From contig NZ_JAHKQO010000001.1 of NCBI RefSeq assembly GCF_018861065.1, positions 1 through 64,000 of the forward strand: a DNA stretch of 64,000 bases, given 5' to 3'. Below, piece after piece: positions 46,901 to 56,137 of the stretch; position 1 is the stretch's first letter; the number at the start of each line of letters is the position of its first letter. The position numbers and the translations under genes are program-made. Under the pieces are notes generated by a model. The model saw nothing but the letters and a program-made list of their open reading frames with translations, was not told the DNA's origin and searched no databases. Source of the DNA: Paraglaciecola arctica (GTDB taxonomy: Bacteria > Pseudomonadota > Gammaproteobacteria > Enterobacterales > Alteromonadaceae).

Positions 46901-46972
46901 ACCTTGTTAACCTTAGTTGCAGTACCAGTGTTCTATAGCCTGCTGTACCGTATTCCGTATAAGACTGATTAA
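43931..46972 (+). CDS. RND family efflux pump (AcrB/MexB-like)
   Basis: 1013 residues, the normal size, with 12 transmembrane segments: one at the N-terminus, six around 330-540 and the rest after 840. The periplasmic porter loops lie between them. GAMVIAMGMLVDNAIVVAEGM in the fourth segment carries the aspartates of the proton relay, and the C-terminal repeat has LLGFLSLFGMLIKNAIVLLEEI. The N-terminus (SVNVWLLALVCIVGGLVALENIGRLEDPAF) is of the hydrophobe/amphiphile group. Substrate unknown; probably drugs, bile salts or solvents. Confidence 0.94.
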   Translation: MDIARYSLTKSVNVWLLALVCIVGGLVALENIGRLEDPAFTIKESMIMTYYPGASAEKVERELTEQIEIALQKMPQLRRLKSTSKPGVSQIRVEVLHNYDTDQLPQIWDELRKRLSDLTSSLPLGTTVPAVIDDFGDVFGLYYALTAPDFTPYQVREFSRIIRRELLTIDGVAKVDVNGILQEEIVATFDTFQIAGLGLSFPDITQLLDNNLRPFSGGRLLVEGKQVRLSIADSSNRLQEIRNLPIVLPGNNASIKLKDIAEISIQPVEIPDSAMRYNGEEAITFAVSAKFDVNIVDVGHKVNQKIDELLHSLPAGIEVESLYDQASIVETAVDGFIVNLEVSVLVVTLALCIFMGWRSGVVVGVTLLITVLGTVLFMWLSDLRLQRISLGAMVIAMGMLVDNAIVVAEGMMMRMAKGKSAIEAASFIVRRTQWPLLGATVIGIMAFSGIGLSDDATGEFLFSLFAVVLISLMLSWVFAVSLTPLLGRYFYKVGEQQETETKLSGFSLGYLSFLKQALRYRWISLIVLIAITISAYASFGLIKQGFFPPSNAPVFFINYWSPQDRDIRNTAENMMKGESIILDDESVTSVASFVGRGAERFTLLYGPEMPNESYGLFFVRVANAEDIPATAKSLADKLKSVDPDGRFYPKVIQFGPAAPAKLETRISGPDPTILRNLAQQVKDIYFDDSLIDSVRDDWREKGIILTPQYDEITAGLAGVSRSDFSQAIQFASSGLQIGQLQSGDYLYPIIAKSRTQDTPDMSDIKNSMVWSSSQRRYIPFQQVSSDIKYQSEELLIQRRDRVRTITVSAEPGADETAGAAFTRVQGQIENIELPMGYSIEFGGEYESANEAQEALGKGLPLGFLVMFLISVVLFGRVRQPLIIWLIVPMAIVGVVAGLLAADMPFGFMSLLGFLSLFGMLIKNAIVLLEEIDLQIAEGKPPLQGLIEASVSRLRPVALAAITTILGVLPLLFDPFFADMSVTIMGGLAFATLLTLVAVPVFYSLLYRIPYKTD

Positions 46973-46982
46973 GCTGGATTGC

Positions 46983-47034
46983 CTAGCTTGGGATAGTCTA
47001 AGCATTTATAAATGTTTGGTTTATCTCAAGCTAG
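46983..47034 (+). terminator. Long hairpin after the RND operon
   Basis: CTAGCTTGGGATA (46983-46995) pairs with TATCTCAAGCTAG (47022-47034) with one wobble, and an inner AAGCATTTATAAATGTTT also folds on itself. There is no good T run, so it may be a weak terminator or protect the 3' end. Confidence 0.5.
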
Positions 47035-47202
47035 TTAACTAGTTATTTGTTTAAATATTGCAGCTGTAAATAACAAGGACGTATATTGTAAAGCTACTTG
47101 TCTGTTTAATATTTTTTTGCGTTTAGAGCTTATTCTTTGATTTAATGTAAGAATACGTAAAAAATCTAAGTGTTTAAGATTAGGGCAAAGGGCTTAAGGA
47201 TA

Positions 47203-48783
47203 ATGAAAGAAGCGCAGTATCATTTAGAAATCGAATATAAGCACTTAAAAATTGTGAATCAATATTTGATGGACATCCTGCCCGCAAATTTAGAACATGA
47301 AATTGTCGGTTACTTATCTGACACATTGGTCAATAAACTCAATATCGAGGATATCGAATACTATTCATTTGATCCCGCAAAACAGATTCTTACTCTGACT
47401 ACGGCTTTTATAAAAAAACAATCGAAGCCCCTCGAAGCCAATCAGTTAATAGAGGTTGGTTTAGACCAAGGACTTATCGGTAAAGTAGCGAAATCGCTAC
47501 ATACTGAAAATATTGATAACCTTCTTATTCACCCTGAATTTGTACAAAAAAATTCTGAGCATTTGTCCGCCATAGTTGTACCCATAGTGATAGGGGATAA
47601 ATTACTTGGTGTCATCTATTGTGGCAGTAGGAATATTGCTGATTTTTCTTCTCAAACTCAAAAGTCTTTAAACGCAATCGCTTCTATTACCGCCATCAAA
47701 CTAGAAAAGAACAGCGCCATAGAACAGCTACAACAAACCATCGAGAAACTGGAATATAGCGGTAAAATTCAGGATACTTTGTTTGAAATTGCCGAGCTCA
47801 TTTTTGAAACATCAGATATGCAAGAGTTTTATGAGCGTCTTCATAAAAGCATCGCTAAACTCATGTTTGCTTCAAATTTTTTTGTAGCCTTAGTCATTGA
47901 TGATGGGAAAGCTATCACTTTGCCTTATGCTGTAGATGAAGTTGATGAAGTGCCGCCTAATGAAGTGATTCCACTCGATAAAGACAAGCCCAGTATTACT
48001 GGCTACGTGTTAAATACAAATAAACCACTACTGGCAAGTAAACAGAAAATGCAATCCATGATTGATTCTAACGAGGTTTATATAAAAGGGTCTTTGCCTT
48101 ATGCGTGGTTAGGGGTTCCGTTTGGTAATCCACCTCTGCATGGTGTGGTAGTAGTACAAAGTTACAAAGAAAATATTGGTTTCACCAAAAAAGACGAGCA
48201 ATTGTTATGTTTTGTCGCAAGACATATCCGAAATGCTATCGAGAGGATGCAAGCTCGGGCAGACTTACAATTTATGGCATTGCATGACCCCCTTACCAAA
48301 CTGCCAAATCGGTCATTGTTTAACGATAGGGTACAGCGCGCTCTAAATAACAGTAAAAGAGACCAACATAAAAAAATGGCATTGCTGTTTTTGGATTTGG
48401 ATAATTTTAAGCAAATTAATGATACTTATGGTCACCATATTGGGGATCTTTTGTTGGTAGAAGTAGCAGGTCTAGTTAAAAAATGTATTCGTGATACCGA
48501 TAGTTTGAGTCGATTGGGTGGTGACGAGTTTGCTATCTTGCTCGATGATATTGCGACAATTGAATATGCTGAAAAAGTGGCGAAGAAGGTCATCAAAGCT
48601 GTTACGACACCATTAATGTTGGATGAAAACCAAATTAACACCTCTATCAGTATAGGTATAGCATTTCAAAATCTGAACGATAACACCCTTGACTCTTTGA
48701 TGATCCGCGCAGATAAAGCTATGTACCAAGCCAAGCAACAAGGCCGAAATAGGCTAGTTATTGAACAGGGTGGATCAGATTAG
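47203..48783 (+). CDS. Diguanylate cyclase with two GAF domains
   Basis: 526 residues from the ATG at 47203, just after AAGGA; an earlier in-frame start has no ribosome binding site. Two GAF sensory domains fill about 20-165 and 190-345 (the first with LIGKVAKSLHTENIDNLLIHPEF, the second with ITGYVLNTNKPLLASKQ). A GGDEF domain follows: ALHDPLTKLPNRSLFNDRV, LFLDLDNFKQINDTYGHHIGD and the active site RLGGDEFAILL (GGDEF at 439-443). It should make cyclic di-GMP in response to a small ligand or redox signal. No RxxD inhibitory site is obvious upstream. Cytoplasmic. Confidence 0.92.
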   Translation: MKEAQYHLEIEYKHLKIVNQYLMDILPANLEHEIVGYLSDTLVNKLNIEDIEYYSFDPAKQILTLTTAFIKKQSKPLEANQLIEVGLDQGLIGKVAKSLHTENIDNLLIHPEFVQKNSEHLSAIVVPIVIGDKLLGVIYCGSRNIADFSSQTQKSLNAIASITAIKLEKNSAIEQLQQTIEKLEYSGKIQDTLFEIAELIFETSDMQEFYERLHKSIAKLMFASNFFVALVIDDGKAITLPYAVDEVDEVPPNEVIPLDKDKPSITGYVLNTNKPLLASKQKMQSMIDSNEVYIKGSLPYAWLGVPFGNPPLHGVVVVQSYKENIGFTKKDEQLLCFVARHIRNAIERMQARADLQFMALHDPLTKLPNRSLFNDRVQRALNNSKRDQHKKMALLFLDLDNFKQINDTYGHHIGDLLLVEVAGLVKKCIRDTDSLSRLGGDEFAILLDDIATIEYAEKVAKKVIKAVTTPLMLDENQINTSISIGIAFQNLNDNTLDSLMIRADKAMYQAKQQGRNRLVIEQGGSD

Positions 48784-49145
48784 CAAGGGTCATTGCAGTT
48801 ATTAGTTAAAGCAGTTAAAGACTGATTTTCTTAACGCCGCAACTTGGATTGTTGTCTTTGTGTGGCACAATTTCTAGTTCCACTAGCTAATTTTTCTGTT
48901 TGATTTCTTGGTTTTAGTCGCGTCAGTTTTATCGTTATCCATCTTGATATGCGTTTTGAGTGATACCAGATTACGATGGATTGGCATTATTTTATTTTTA
49001 GATGAAATAATAGCCGTTGCACTACATACGTTTGCATATTTACCCCACCACCTAAATCATATTATTCTCGTAACATAGCCAAATAGTAAAACAAACCTTA
49101 GAGACAACTAAGTCATGTTTTTCAAAAAGAACACAGGCGTATAAA
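48784..49145. other. Intergenic stretch
   Basis: About 360 AT-rich bases between the diguanylate cyclase and the oxidoreductase gene. I see no gene, strong promoter or terminator in it. Confidence 0.4.
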
Positions 49146-50240
49146 ATGAAAAAAGTAGTGTATCTCTTTTTACTCATTGGAATATGTTCTCAGGTAAAAA
49201 GTACCGAGTCCGCGCTACCAATAGCGGTAGTTGGACTGACGCATGTGCACTTAGGTTGGGTTTTTGAGAGTGAACAACGAGGTGAAATAAAGATAGTTGG
49301 GTTGGTTGAATCCGATACACAACTTGCTTTACGGTTATCCAAACAATTTGGCTTCGCGATGAGCCTAGTTTATCCAGACATGCAGAGCATGATGAAAACG
49401 GTGAAACCCAGCGCCGCTGTGGCATTTGGTAGTATCTATGAACATTTAGAAGTGGTTGAAACACTGGCGCCTTTAGGTGTGCATGTTATGGTTGAAAAAC
49501 CGCTCGCGGTTAATAGTGAGCATGCTCAAAAAATGTATAAACTGGCTAAAAAGCATCGTATACATTTACTGACGAATTATGAAACCTCTTGGTATGCCAG
49601 TAACTATAAAGCCTACGATATTGTTAAAAGTGGCGAGATAGGCGAAGTAAGAAAACTGATAGTGCGTGATGGACATAAAGGCCCAGCTAAATTGGGTTTA
49701 CACGACGAGTTTTTGGCTTGGCTATTTGACCCTGTACAAAATGGAGGAGGGGTGATTATTGATTTTGGTTGCTATGGCGCAAATCTGTCTACATGGCTAA
49801 TGGAAGGCAAAACGCCGTTATCTGTCACAGCTGTTACGCAGCAATTGCAGCCAGAAGTAAATCCCAATGTAGAGGACGAGGCGACTATTATTCTCACTTA
49901 TGAAACCTCGCAAACCGTGATACAAGCTTCTTGGAATTGGCCCATGGGCCGTAAAGATATGGAAATTTATGGACTAACGGGCGCAGTGTATTCAGATAAT
50001 AGTCAAAATCTTAGAGTCCGTATCGCTAAAGGCTACGACGAATATCATGAAAAAGTACAGAAACTTCCAAGGTTAGCAAGTCCTTATAATAGCGGCTTTA
50101 GTTACCTTAAGGCGGTAATTGAAGGTAAAGTAAAAGTTAAGCCAACAGATTTATCGGCCCTTGAAAACAATATGACGGTAGTGGAGATTTTGGACGCCGC
50201 TAAACAAAGTGCCACCAAAGGTCAAACCATCTACTTATAA
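49146..50240 (+). CDS. Exported Gfo/Idh/MocA family protein
   Basis: 364 residues. Residues 1-~22 look like a Sec signal peptide (MKKVVYLFLLIGICSQVKSTES). A Rossmann-type domain follows (ALPIAVVGLTHVHLGWVFE, VGLVESD), then VMVEKPLAVNSEHAQKM with the EKP motif and a C-terminal alpha/beta domain (GGGVIIDFGCYGANLSTWLM). The usual GxGxxG is replaced by GLTHVH, a variant seen in some subgroups. Exported Gfo/Idh/MocA enzymes normally use Tat because they carry NAD(P); no twin arginine is present here. Substrate unknown; probably a sugar or cyclitol. Single gene. Confidence 0.8.
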   Translation: MKKVVYLFLLIGICSQVKSTESALPIAVVGLTHVHLGWVFESEQRGEIKIVGLVESDTQLALRLSKQFGFAMSLVYPDMQSMMKTVKPSAAVAFGSIYEHLEVVETLAPLGVHVMVEKPLAVNSEHAQKMYKLAKKHRIHLLTNYETSWYASNYKAYDIVKSGEIGEVRKLIVRDGHKGPAKLGLHDEFLAWLFDPVQNGGGVIIDFGCYGANLSTWLMEGKTPLSVTAVTQQLQPEVNPNVEDEATIILTYETSQTVIQASWNWPMGRKDMEIYGLTGAVYSDNSQNLRVRIAKGYDEYHEKVQKLPRLASPYNSGFSYLKAVIEGKVKVKPTDLSALENNMTVVEILDAAKQSATKGQTIYL

Positions 50241-50355
50241 ATTTAAAAATTTGGCTAGCTGAGTATTTGAGACTCGTACCGATAAGTTATATGTGACTTT
50301 TATTGTTTCCACTGTAACTGGTATATTCGTTTTAGAATTTACAGGGAGCCTTGCT

Positions 50356-51132
50356 TTGAAATACTTAAAACTACAACCAATTAATTTTGCGAGTTCACTG
50401 CTAGTTTCTTTAGCACGCAGTGGAACTGGAATTAGCAGTAAAGCCGCAGCAGTTAAGCCTGATGTAGCTTTGATGTTATTCGACATTGAGGGTTGCCCCT
50501 ATTGTAGATTGGTTAGAGAAGCATTAACTGAGTTGGATTTAGATGCAGAAATTTATCCCTGTCCTAAATTGGGAACGCGCTATCGAGAGTTGGTGCTTGA
50601 AACAGGAGGCAAGACACAGTTTCCTTTCTTGAGCGACCCTAACACTGGTGTTCAGATGTACGAATCCTTAAGTATCATCAAATACTTATTTGAAACCTAT
50701 GGCAAACGACCCTTACCGTTAAAATGGCAATTTGGAAAGTTACAAAAGCTGGCGTCTATGGTAGCTAACACGGCTCGACTTGGGGTAGGGCAAATCAAAA
50801 AGGCATCCCGGCCCCCTGAACAATTACTCGAATTATACAGTTTTGAAACCAGTCCCTACGCACGTATTGTGCGCGAATGTTTGTGTGAGTTAGAGATCCC
50901 TTATATTTTACGGAGTTGTGGTCGAACTGAATTAGGTGAATGGTTATTACCACAAGTCAGAGACGCGTTAAATATAAAGCCTAATAGTGCACTCTCTAAT
51001 CGCAAGCACCTACAAAACATAGAGGGGAAAATGGCAATCCCTTATTTGGTCGATCCTAATAATAATGTTGCCATGTTTGATTCAACAAAAATTGTTGAAT
51101 ACTTGCAGGTTACCTATGGTAGTAACCAGTAA
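50356..51132 (+). CDS. Double GST-N/glutaredoxin-fold protein
   Basis: 258 residues from a TTG at 50356, seven bases after an AGGGAG; a GTG at 50293 would add 21 residues but has no good ribosome binding site. Two thioredoxin-fold domains of the GST N-terminal type are arranged in tandem. The first has an intact redox motif (FDIEGCPYCRLVREAL) and ends with QMYESLSIIKYLFETYG; the second (FETSPYARIVRECL ... MFDSTKIVEYLQVTYG) has lost both cysteines. Proteins with this layout occur in many marine bacteria and plants. Glutathione-dependent redox activity is likely in the first half only. Confidence 0.8.
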   Translation: MKYLKLQPINFASSLLVSLARSGTGISSKAAAVKPDVALMLFDIEGCPYCRLVREALTELDLDAEIYPCPKLGTRYRELVLETGGKTQFPFLSDPNTGVQMYESLSIIKYLFETYGKRPLPLKWQFGKLQKLASMVANTARLGVGQIKKASRPPEQLLELYSFETSPYARIVRECLCELEIPYILRSCGRTELGEWLLPQVRDALNIKPNSALSNRKHLQNIEGKMAIPYLVDPNNNVAMFDSTKIVEYLQVTYGSNQ

Positions 51133-51154
51133 ATATTGTCACATAAGAACGACA

Positions 51155-51176
51155 AAAGGCGTCCTAAGACGCCTTT
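51155..51176. terminator. Bidirectional terminator
   Basis: A perfect AAAGGCGTC/GACGCCTTT stem with a four-base loop lies between two convergent genes. The T run is better on the minus strand. Confidence 0.82.
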
Positions 51177-51194
51177 AACTTAGGCGGTCAGCAA

Positions 51195-53495
51195 TTAATA
51201 AAAACGTACTTTAGCTTCAATTCCAAAGATTCGTGGTTGATTAACAATGCCTGTTAAGTTATTGAAATCTATCGCACCTTTTAGATTTTCTTCATCAGTA
51301 ATGTTACGACCGAATAGGCTAATGCTGTAGTCGTCAGCAAAGTTTTCATAAGAAATTCTTAGGCCACCTTCAAAGTTATCATTGGTTTTAAACTCAAGTG
51401 AGCTATATAAAAACAAATTTGTTTTGCCTTGAAATGCCCAGTCGGTGTAGATAGAAATCTCCGCATCTTCGCCAACAGGAAACGCGTAGCGAGCGGTGAA
51501 GTTAAAGATGGTTTCTGGTGCTTGCGGGAACGGATTGCCATCTATTGATACTCTGTAGCCATCAACAGTTGGATCAATCACTGTACAGTTACCAGTAAAG
51601 TTGAAACTTGGGTTTGCACCACAAGGTAAAACCGTTAACGAATCATCTTTAATTTCGGTATGGTTGTAACTGTAACCAGCGGTTAGGGTTAAATTATCGG
51701 TCACTAGATATTGTGCATCTACTTCAAAACCATAACCCACACCTTGGTCTGCATTAATCAGAGCGGTATTATTGGCTCCACCACCAATGGCCGAAAATTG
51801 CACGTCATCAATTTCGTAATAAAAAGCCGCTACGTTTAAGCGCAGGGTATCGTCTAATAAGTCTGTTTTAGTACCCACTTCAAAGGAATTGATGGTTTCA
51901 GATTCAGCAACCGAAGGAGAGCCTTCAAAGGCTACATCTCGTCCTTGAATAGTCTGGGCTCTAAAGCCGTTGGCTACTCTGGTAAACAATGACGTGTTTT
52001 GGTTAACTTTGTAGTTGGCGCTAAGCTCCCAACTGACTTGGCCGTCGTCTACGTTAATATCTTCATAGTCCTGAACCGAAGCGGCACCAATGACTACAGC
52101 AAAACCATCTACGTTTTGCTCACCTACAACCAGTGATTTGTCGTCTTTGGTATAACGTACACCACCAGTTAGGTTTAATTTTTCGTTGACATCATAAGAT
52201 GTCTGCCCAAATACTGCCCAAGTGGTGTTGTCATGAAACACTGTGGTGGCACCATAAAAGCCGTCAATACTGGTTACGTTGAAAGACGATTCGTAATAAA
52301 AAGCCCCTACCTGCCAACTAAGCGCGTCACTGGTGTCGCTGGCTAAGCGGAATTCTTGGGTAAACTGTTCAAGATCATCCAAGTTATCTTGAGTCACAGC
52401 ACTAAATGCAATATTACCAGGGTAAGTTAATTCTGTTGTGCCATCGCCATTAATGTCGGCGGCTTCGGTTAATGTTACACCACCATCTATGTCACCTAGG
52501 CTTGAGCCTTCGGCGTTTTCAATTGCAGTGATGCTGGTAAGACTCATATCTTCTAGGCCAAACTCCAGTTTTAAAGACGCGCCGTAGTTTTCATAAGTTT
52601 GCGGGTTATTATCCGCGCCATTCCCATCGATATCGCCATCGTAATAAACCTTGTCGCGGTCGAAGTTTTGATTCAGATCATTACTGCCACGAGTTAGGAT
52701 ATTGGCTCGAAAAACCGACGCCGTTCCGTCAAGTTCACGTCCATGAACACTTAATAATGCCGAAAAATCATCAGAAGGCTGATACGCCAATTGACCACGC
52801 CAGGCTTTTTCATCAAAGCCACCAATAACATCGTTTTGCCCGGTGTAGGCATTATCAATCCAATCATCTCTGTCTTGTGATAACACAGAGAATCGCCCGG
52901 CAAGATCTTCTCCTAGGCTTCCGCCAACCGCGCCTTCAATATTAAAGGTGCCTAGATTACCCACACCTAGTTTAACGTAGGCATCAAAATCATCACTTGG
53001 TTTAACCGAATCGAATTTGATTATGCCGGCTGTAGTGTTGCGTCCAAATAAGGTACCTTGTGGACCTCGAATCACTTCTACTTGTTCGATATCAAACAAC
53101 GGAAAACTTTTCAATATTACGTTTTCTTTGACGACATCGTCCATAACAATAGAAACCGGTTGTGATGCTGCTAGGTCAAAATCTGTGTTGCCTAGTCCGC
53201 GAATATAAAAACGAGGGGCTACTCGACCATTTGATGTTTCGGCATATAATCCAGGTACGCGAACGGCTAACGCTATGATGTCTTCGCCACCTGCAAAAAT
53301 GCTTTCAAATTGTTCCCCGTTTAATGTGGCGATAGAAATAGGCACCTCTTGAATACTTTGGGTACGTTTTTGAGCCGTCACTGTAATAGACTCTAAAGCT
53401 CGCTCGCTTTCTTTGGCCTCTTGTGCAATTGAGACTTGGCTAATTAGTGCTGCGTGGATTGCAATGACTAAGGCGCTTTTCTTTAATGTTTTCAT
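51195..53495 (-). CDS. TonB-dependent receptor
   Basis: 766 residues. Signal peptide to about residue 24 (QVSIAQ), a TonB box region (ALESITVTAQKRTQSIQEVP), the plug (about 45-160; FYIRGLGNTDFD, VEVIRGPQGTLFGRNTTAGIIKF) and a 22-strand barrel ending in an aromatic residue (AKVRFY). It belongs to the large group of receptors common in Sphingomonadales and Alteromonadales, which take up anything from iron chelates to plant or algal aromatics and sugars. No neighbour shows the ligand. Monocistronic between two terminators. Confidence 0.92.
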   Translation of the reverse strand: MKTLKKSALVIAIHAALISQVSIAQEAKESERALESITVTAQKRTQSIQEVPISIATLNGEQFESIFAGGEDIIALAVRVPGLYAETSNGRVAPRFYIRGLGNTDFDLAASQPVSIVMDDVVKENVILKSFPLFDIEQVEVIRGPQGTLFGRNTTAGIIKFDSVKPSDDFDAYVKLGVGNLGTFNIEGAVGGSLGEDLAGRFSVLSQDRDDWIDNAYTGQNDVIGGFDEKAWRGQLAYQPSDDFSALLSVHGRELDGTASVFRANILTRGSNDLNQNFDRDKVYYDGDIDGNGADNNPQTYENYGASLKLEFGLEDMSLTSITAIENAEGSSLGDIDGGVTLTEAADINGDGTTELTYPGNIAFSAVTQDNLDDLEQFTQEFRLASDTSDALSWQVGAFYYESSFNVTSIDGFYGATTVFHDNTTWAVFGQTSYDVNEKLNLTGGVRYTKDDKSLVVGEQNVDGFAVVIGAASVQDYEDINVDDGQVSWELSANYKVNQNTSLFTRVANGFRAQTIQGRDVAFEGSPSVAESETINSFEVGTKTDLLDDTLRLNVAAFYYEIDDVQFSAIGGGANNTALINADQGVGYGFEVDAQYLVTDNLTLTAGYSYNHTEIKDDSLTVLPCGANPSFNFTGNCTVIDPTVDGYRVSIDGNPFPQAPETIFNFTARYAFPVGEDAEISIYTDWAFQGKTNLFLYSSLEFKTNDNFEGGLRISYENFADDYSISLFGRNITDEENLKGAIDFNNLTGIVNQPRIFGIEAKVRFY

Positions 53496-53720
53496 GAGTG
53501 TCCTTTTGCGTTAATTATTAAAGGCTAATGTGTCTAGCCAGAGAAGGAGAATATCTTAGTTTGAGTGTCTTTTGCACCAATTTAATGCAACTATAGCAGA
53601 GTATGAGTGGCTGTTGTTTAATGCACTATGTTTGGGAGTTGGCTAGGTTAACTTTAGATCTTGCGCGTTTTAGACTTGGTATTAGGGTGAAAATAAGCAG
53701 TGTTTTAGAAAGTTGTAAAA

Positions 53721-53749
53721 GAGGCCAGCGAAATACGATTGCTAGCCTC
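53721..53749 (-). terminator. Terminator of the 785-aa receptor gene
   Basis: Stem GAGGCTAGC/GCTGGCCTC (minus strand, one wobble) with an 11-base loop, followed by TTTT. Confidence 0.75.
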
Positions 53750-53779
53750 TAATGCTACCATTACTCGTTATCTGTGTTT

Positions 53780-56137
53780 CTAGTCACCAAATGCCATATT
53801 AAATTCAATTCCTACAAATCTAGGTGGGCCGGCAACAAAGGTGGGGTTGCCAAAACTTCCACCGGTATTTCCCGCATCGACTAAGTATTCTTTGTCAAAT
53901 AAGTTACTGACGAACAAACTGACAGACCAACTGTTTGTTTCGTTTGCGATACCCACTCGGGCATTGACTAAACTAATGGCGTCTTCACTAATATCTAATC
54001 CTGAAATCGGGGCATTAGCGGGTTCAAAGAATATGTCTGAGCGGCAGCTGTATACTAAAGAGCCTGTTAAGCTTAGATTATCTGTTAACGGTTGATTATA
54101 TGAAATCCCTGTACTGACCGTCACTTCTGGTTGTAGACGGAATCGATTACCGGCTAAGTCACCATTGTCACTGTCGTCGTCAATTTCTGCGTCAATGTAA
54201 GCAAAATTAGCAAATACGTCGAAATAATCCCCTAACAATGCTCTTAACTCTGTTTCAACACCAATGTTGGTGGCTGAACCGGCATTGGCAGTGAAAAAAT
54301 TGCCTGCATCGTCTTGCTGGGTTACCTGAAAATCTGAATAATCTTGATAGAATATTGAGGCAGAATAAGTGATTGAACGATCTAAAGCCTGACCTTTGAC
54401 ACCTGTTTCGTAGTTCCAGATGATTTCAGCTGGCACTAAAGTTACATCTGCTATGGCTCCATTTTCGCCGGCTTGAGAACTAACATCTAGCACTTCAGAA
54501 CGGCGACCCTTAGAAATAGTCGCGTAGAGATTGGTATTTTTGTTTAAGTTATACAAGATGTTAAAACGTGGCAACCAATCGTTAAACGTGTCGCTTGCTT
54601 CAAACTTTTCACCATTTGTGTCGACAACTGGCAGTAACGGTCCAGGAGCACCCACATTAGTTAAAATGACTGAGTCGGGAGAAACTGCGCTATACCCACT
54701 GGTTTTATCTTCGGTTACATAACGTAGCCCTGCGGTAAGTTCAAGGTTGTCACTAACCGAATAAGTAAAATCGGCAAAAACGGAGAAGGTATCAGACTCG
54801 CCAAAATTGCTAAACAATGCACTGTAAGGTAATTCTGATGCGGCACCAACGGTTAGAGCAGGAGTGAGTATGTTGACTGAGCCATCTCCATTAATACAAG
54901 GTAAACCAGTACCTAAGGCGCTAAGACAATTTAAGTAGATTGACTCCTCAGTACTAAAAGGTACACCTTGATTACCATCTTCGGTAAAATAGCTGATACC
55001 AGCAATGGTAGTAAGTTTATCGCTAGTGTGCAGTAATCTAAACTCTTGGCTAAACTGATCCCCTTCGGCGTCTTCGGCAAATTCTAAAAACCACGCTTGG
55101 GTACCGTCACCATCAAATATTTCTAATGAATCGAAGCTACGAGTGGCGGTGATTGAAGTAAACATAAGGTTTTCAGATAGGTCCCAATTGACAGTTAAAT
55201 TAATGTCATCTGTTTCACGTTTTACGCCTAGTTTATCTGATCCAAGCACCTCGGCAGAGTATGGGCTGCCCGACATTTCTACAAAGGTATACGGGCTAGT
55301 ATCACCGCCTGTTGGCGCATAAATACCATTTTTGAATGAAGTGCCGGTATCGTCATTTTCTTCGTGAGTTAAGGTTAAATCGGCTGTAATGCTTTCATTT
55401 GGAGTAAAGCGAAGTGAAGCTCTAAAAGCAGTACGTTCAATGCCATGCATATCTTCTTGATGAGTACCGTTTGGATTTTGTGAATCGGCGTCTCCGGCTT
55501 TGTTTTCAATAAAACCATCTCGTTGACGGTAACTAAAGGCAAATCTGCCTTGTAGGGTTTCGTTTCCGCCTGTGACATACCCCTTAGCCTGTTTAGCTGC
55601 AAAATTGCCTAAACCTAAAGTTATAGAAGAAGAAAAGTCTTCTTCTGGCTTATTAGTGATGACACTCAAAGCTCCAACAGAAGCGGCTGTGCCAAACAGG
55701 GTGGCCTGGGGGCCTTTCACGACTTCGATACGCTCAATATCAAACATTTCGAAATAGGAACCCCGAGAGCGAGAGATATCCGCACCGTTATAATAAATAG
55801 ACACGCGAGGTGCTGCTTGCGCTGAGCCACTATCTGAAGTAATGCCTCGAATAACAAAACCTGGGTTGTTCGGGCTTTGTTCTTGGATCACAAGTCCTGG
55901 AGTGATTTCAGATAACATATCTAGCTCACCAACTCCCATGGATTCCAAAAAATCACCATTGTAAGCACTGATACTGGCAGGTACATCTTGAATTGATTGA
56001 ACACGTTTTTGAGCAGTGACCGTTATCTGCTCAATTTCTTTATCTGGTGTTTGTTGAGCAAAGACTGGTGTGCCTAATAAAGCGGCAATGAGCAAAGAAA
56101 GTTGATTAAAAACAGGTGTAAAGGTTTTATTATTCAT
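53780..56137 (-). CDS. TonB-dependent receptor
   Basis: 785 residues. Signal peptide (to about residue 27, GTPVFA), TonB box region (IEQITVTAQKRVQSIQDVPASI), plug with GFVIRGITSD and IEVVKGPQATLFGTAASVG, and a barrel ending FVGIEFNMAFGD. The N-terminal halves of this receptor and the one at 51195 are clearly related (TVTAQKR-QSIQ-VP-SI), so they belong to the same subfamily and may have arisen by duplication, but the barrels differ. The ligand is unknown. Own terminator downstream. Confidence 0.92.
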   Translation of the reverse strand: MNNKTFTPVFNQLSLLIAALLGTPVFAQQTPDKEIEQITVTAQKRVQSIQDVPASISAYNGDFLESMGVGELDMLSEITPGLVIQEQSPNNPGFVIRGITSDSGSAQAAPRVSIYYNGADISRSRGSYFEMFDIERIEVVKGPQATLFGTAASVGALSVITNKPEEDFSSSITLGLGNFAAKQAKGYVTGGNETLQGRFAFSYRQRDGFIENKAGDADSQNPNGTHQEDMHGIERTAFRASLRFTPNESITADLTLTHEENDDTGTSFKNGIYAPTGGDTSPYTFVEMSGSPYSAEVLGSDKLGVKRETDDINLTVNWDLSENLMFTSITATRSFDSLEIFDGDGTQAWFLEFAEDAEGDQFSQEFRLLHTSDKLTTIAGISYFTEDGNQGVPFSTEESIYLNCLSALGTGLPCINGDGSVNILTPALTVGAASELPYSALFSNFGESDTFSVFADFTYSVSDNLELTAGLRYVTEDKTSGYSAVSPDSVILTNVGAPGPLLPVVDTNGEKFEASDTFNDWLPRFNILYNLNKNTNLYATISKGRRSEVLDVSSQAGENGAIADVTLVPAEIIWNYETGVKGQALDRSITYSASIFYQDYSDFQVTQQDDAGNFFTANAGSATNIGVETELRALLGDYFDVFANFAYIDAEIDDDSDNGDLAGNRFRLQPEVTVSTGISYNQPLTDNLSLTGSLVYSCRSDIFFEPANAPISGLDISEDAISLVNARVGIANETNSWSVSLFVSNLFDKEYLVDAGNTGGSFGNPTFVAGPPRFVGIEFNMAFGD

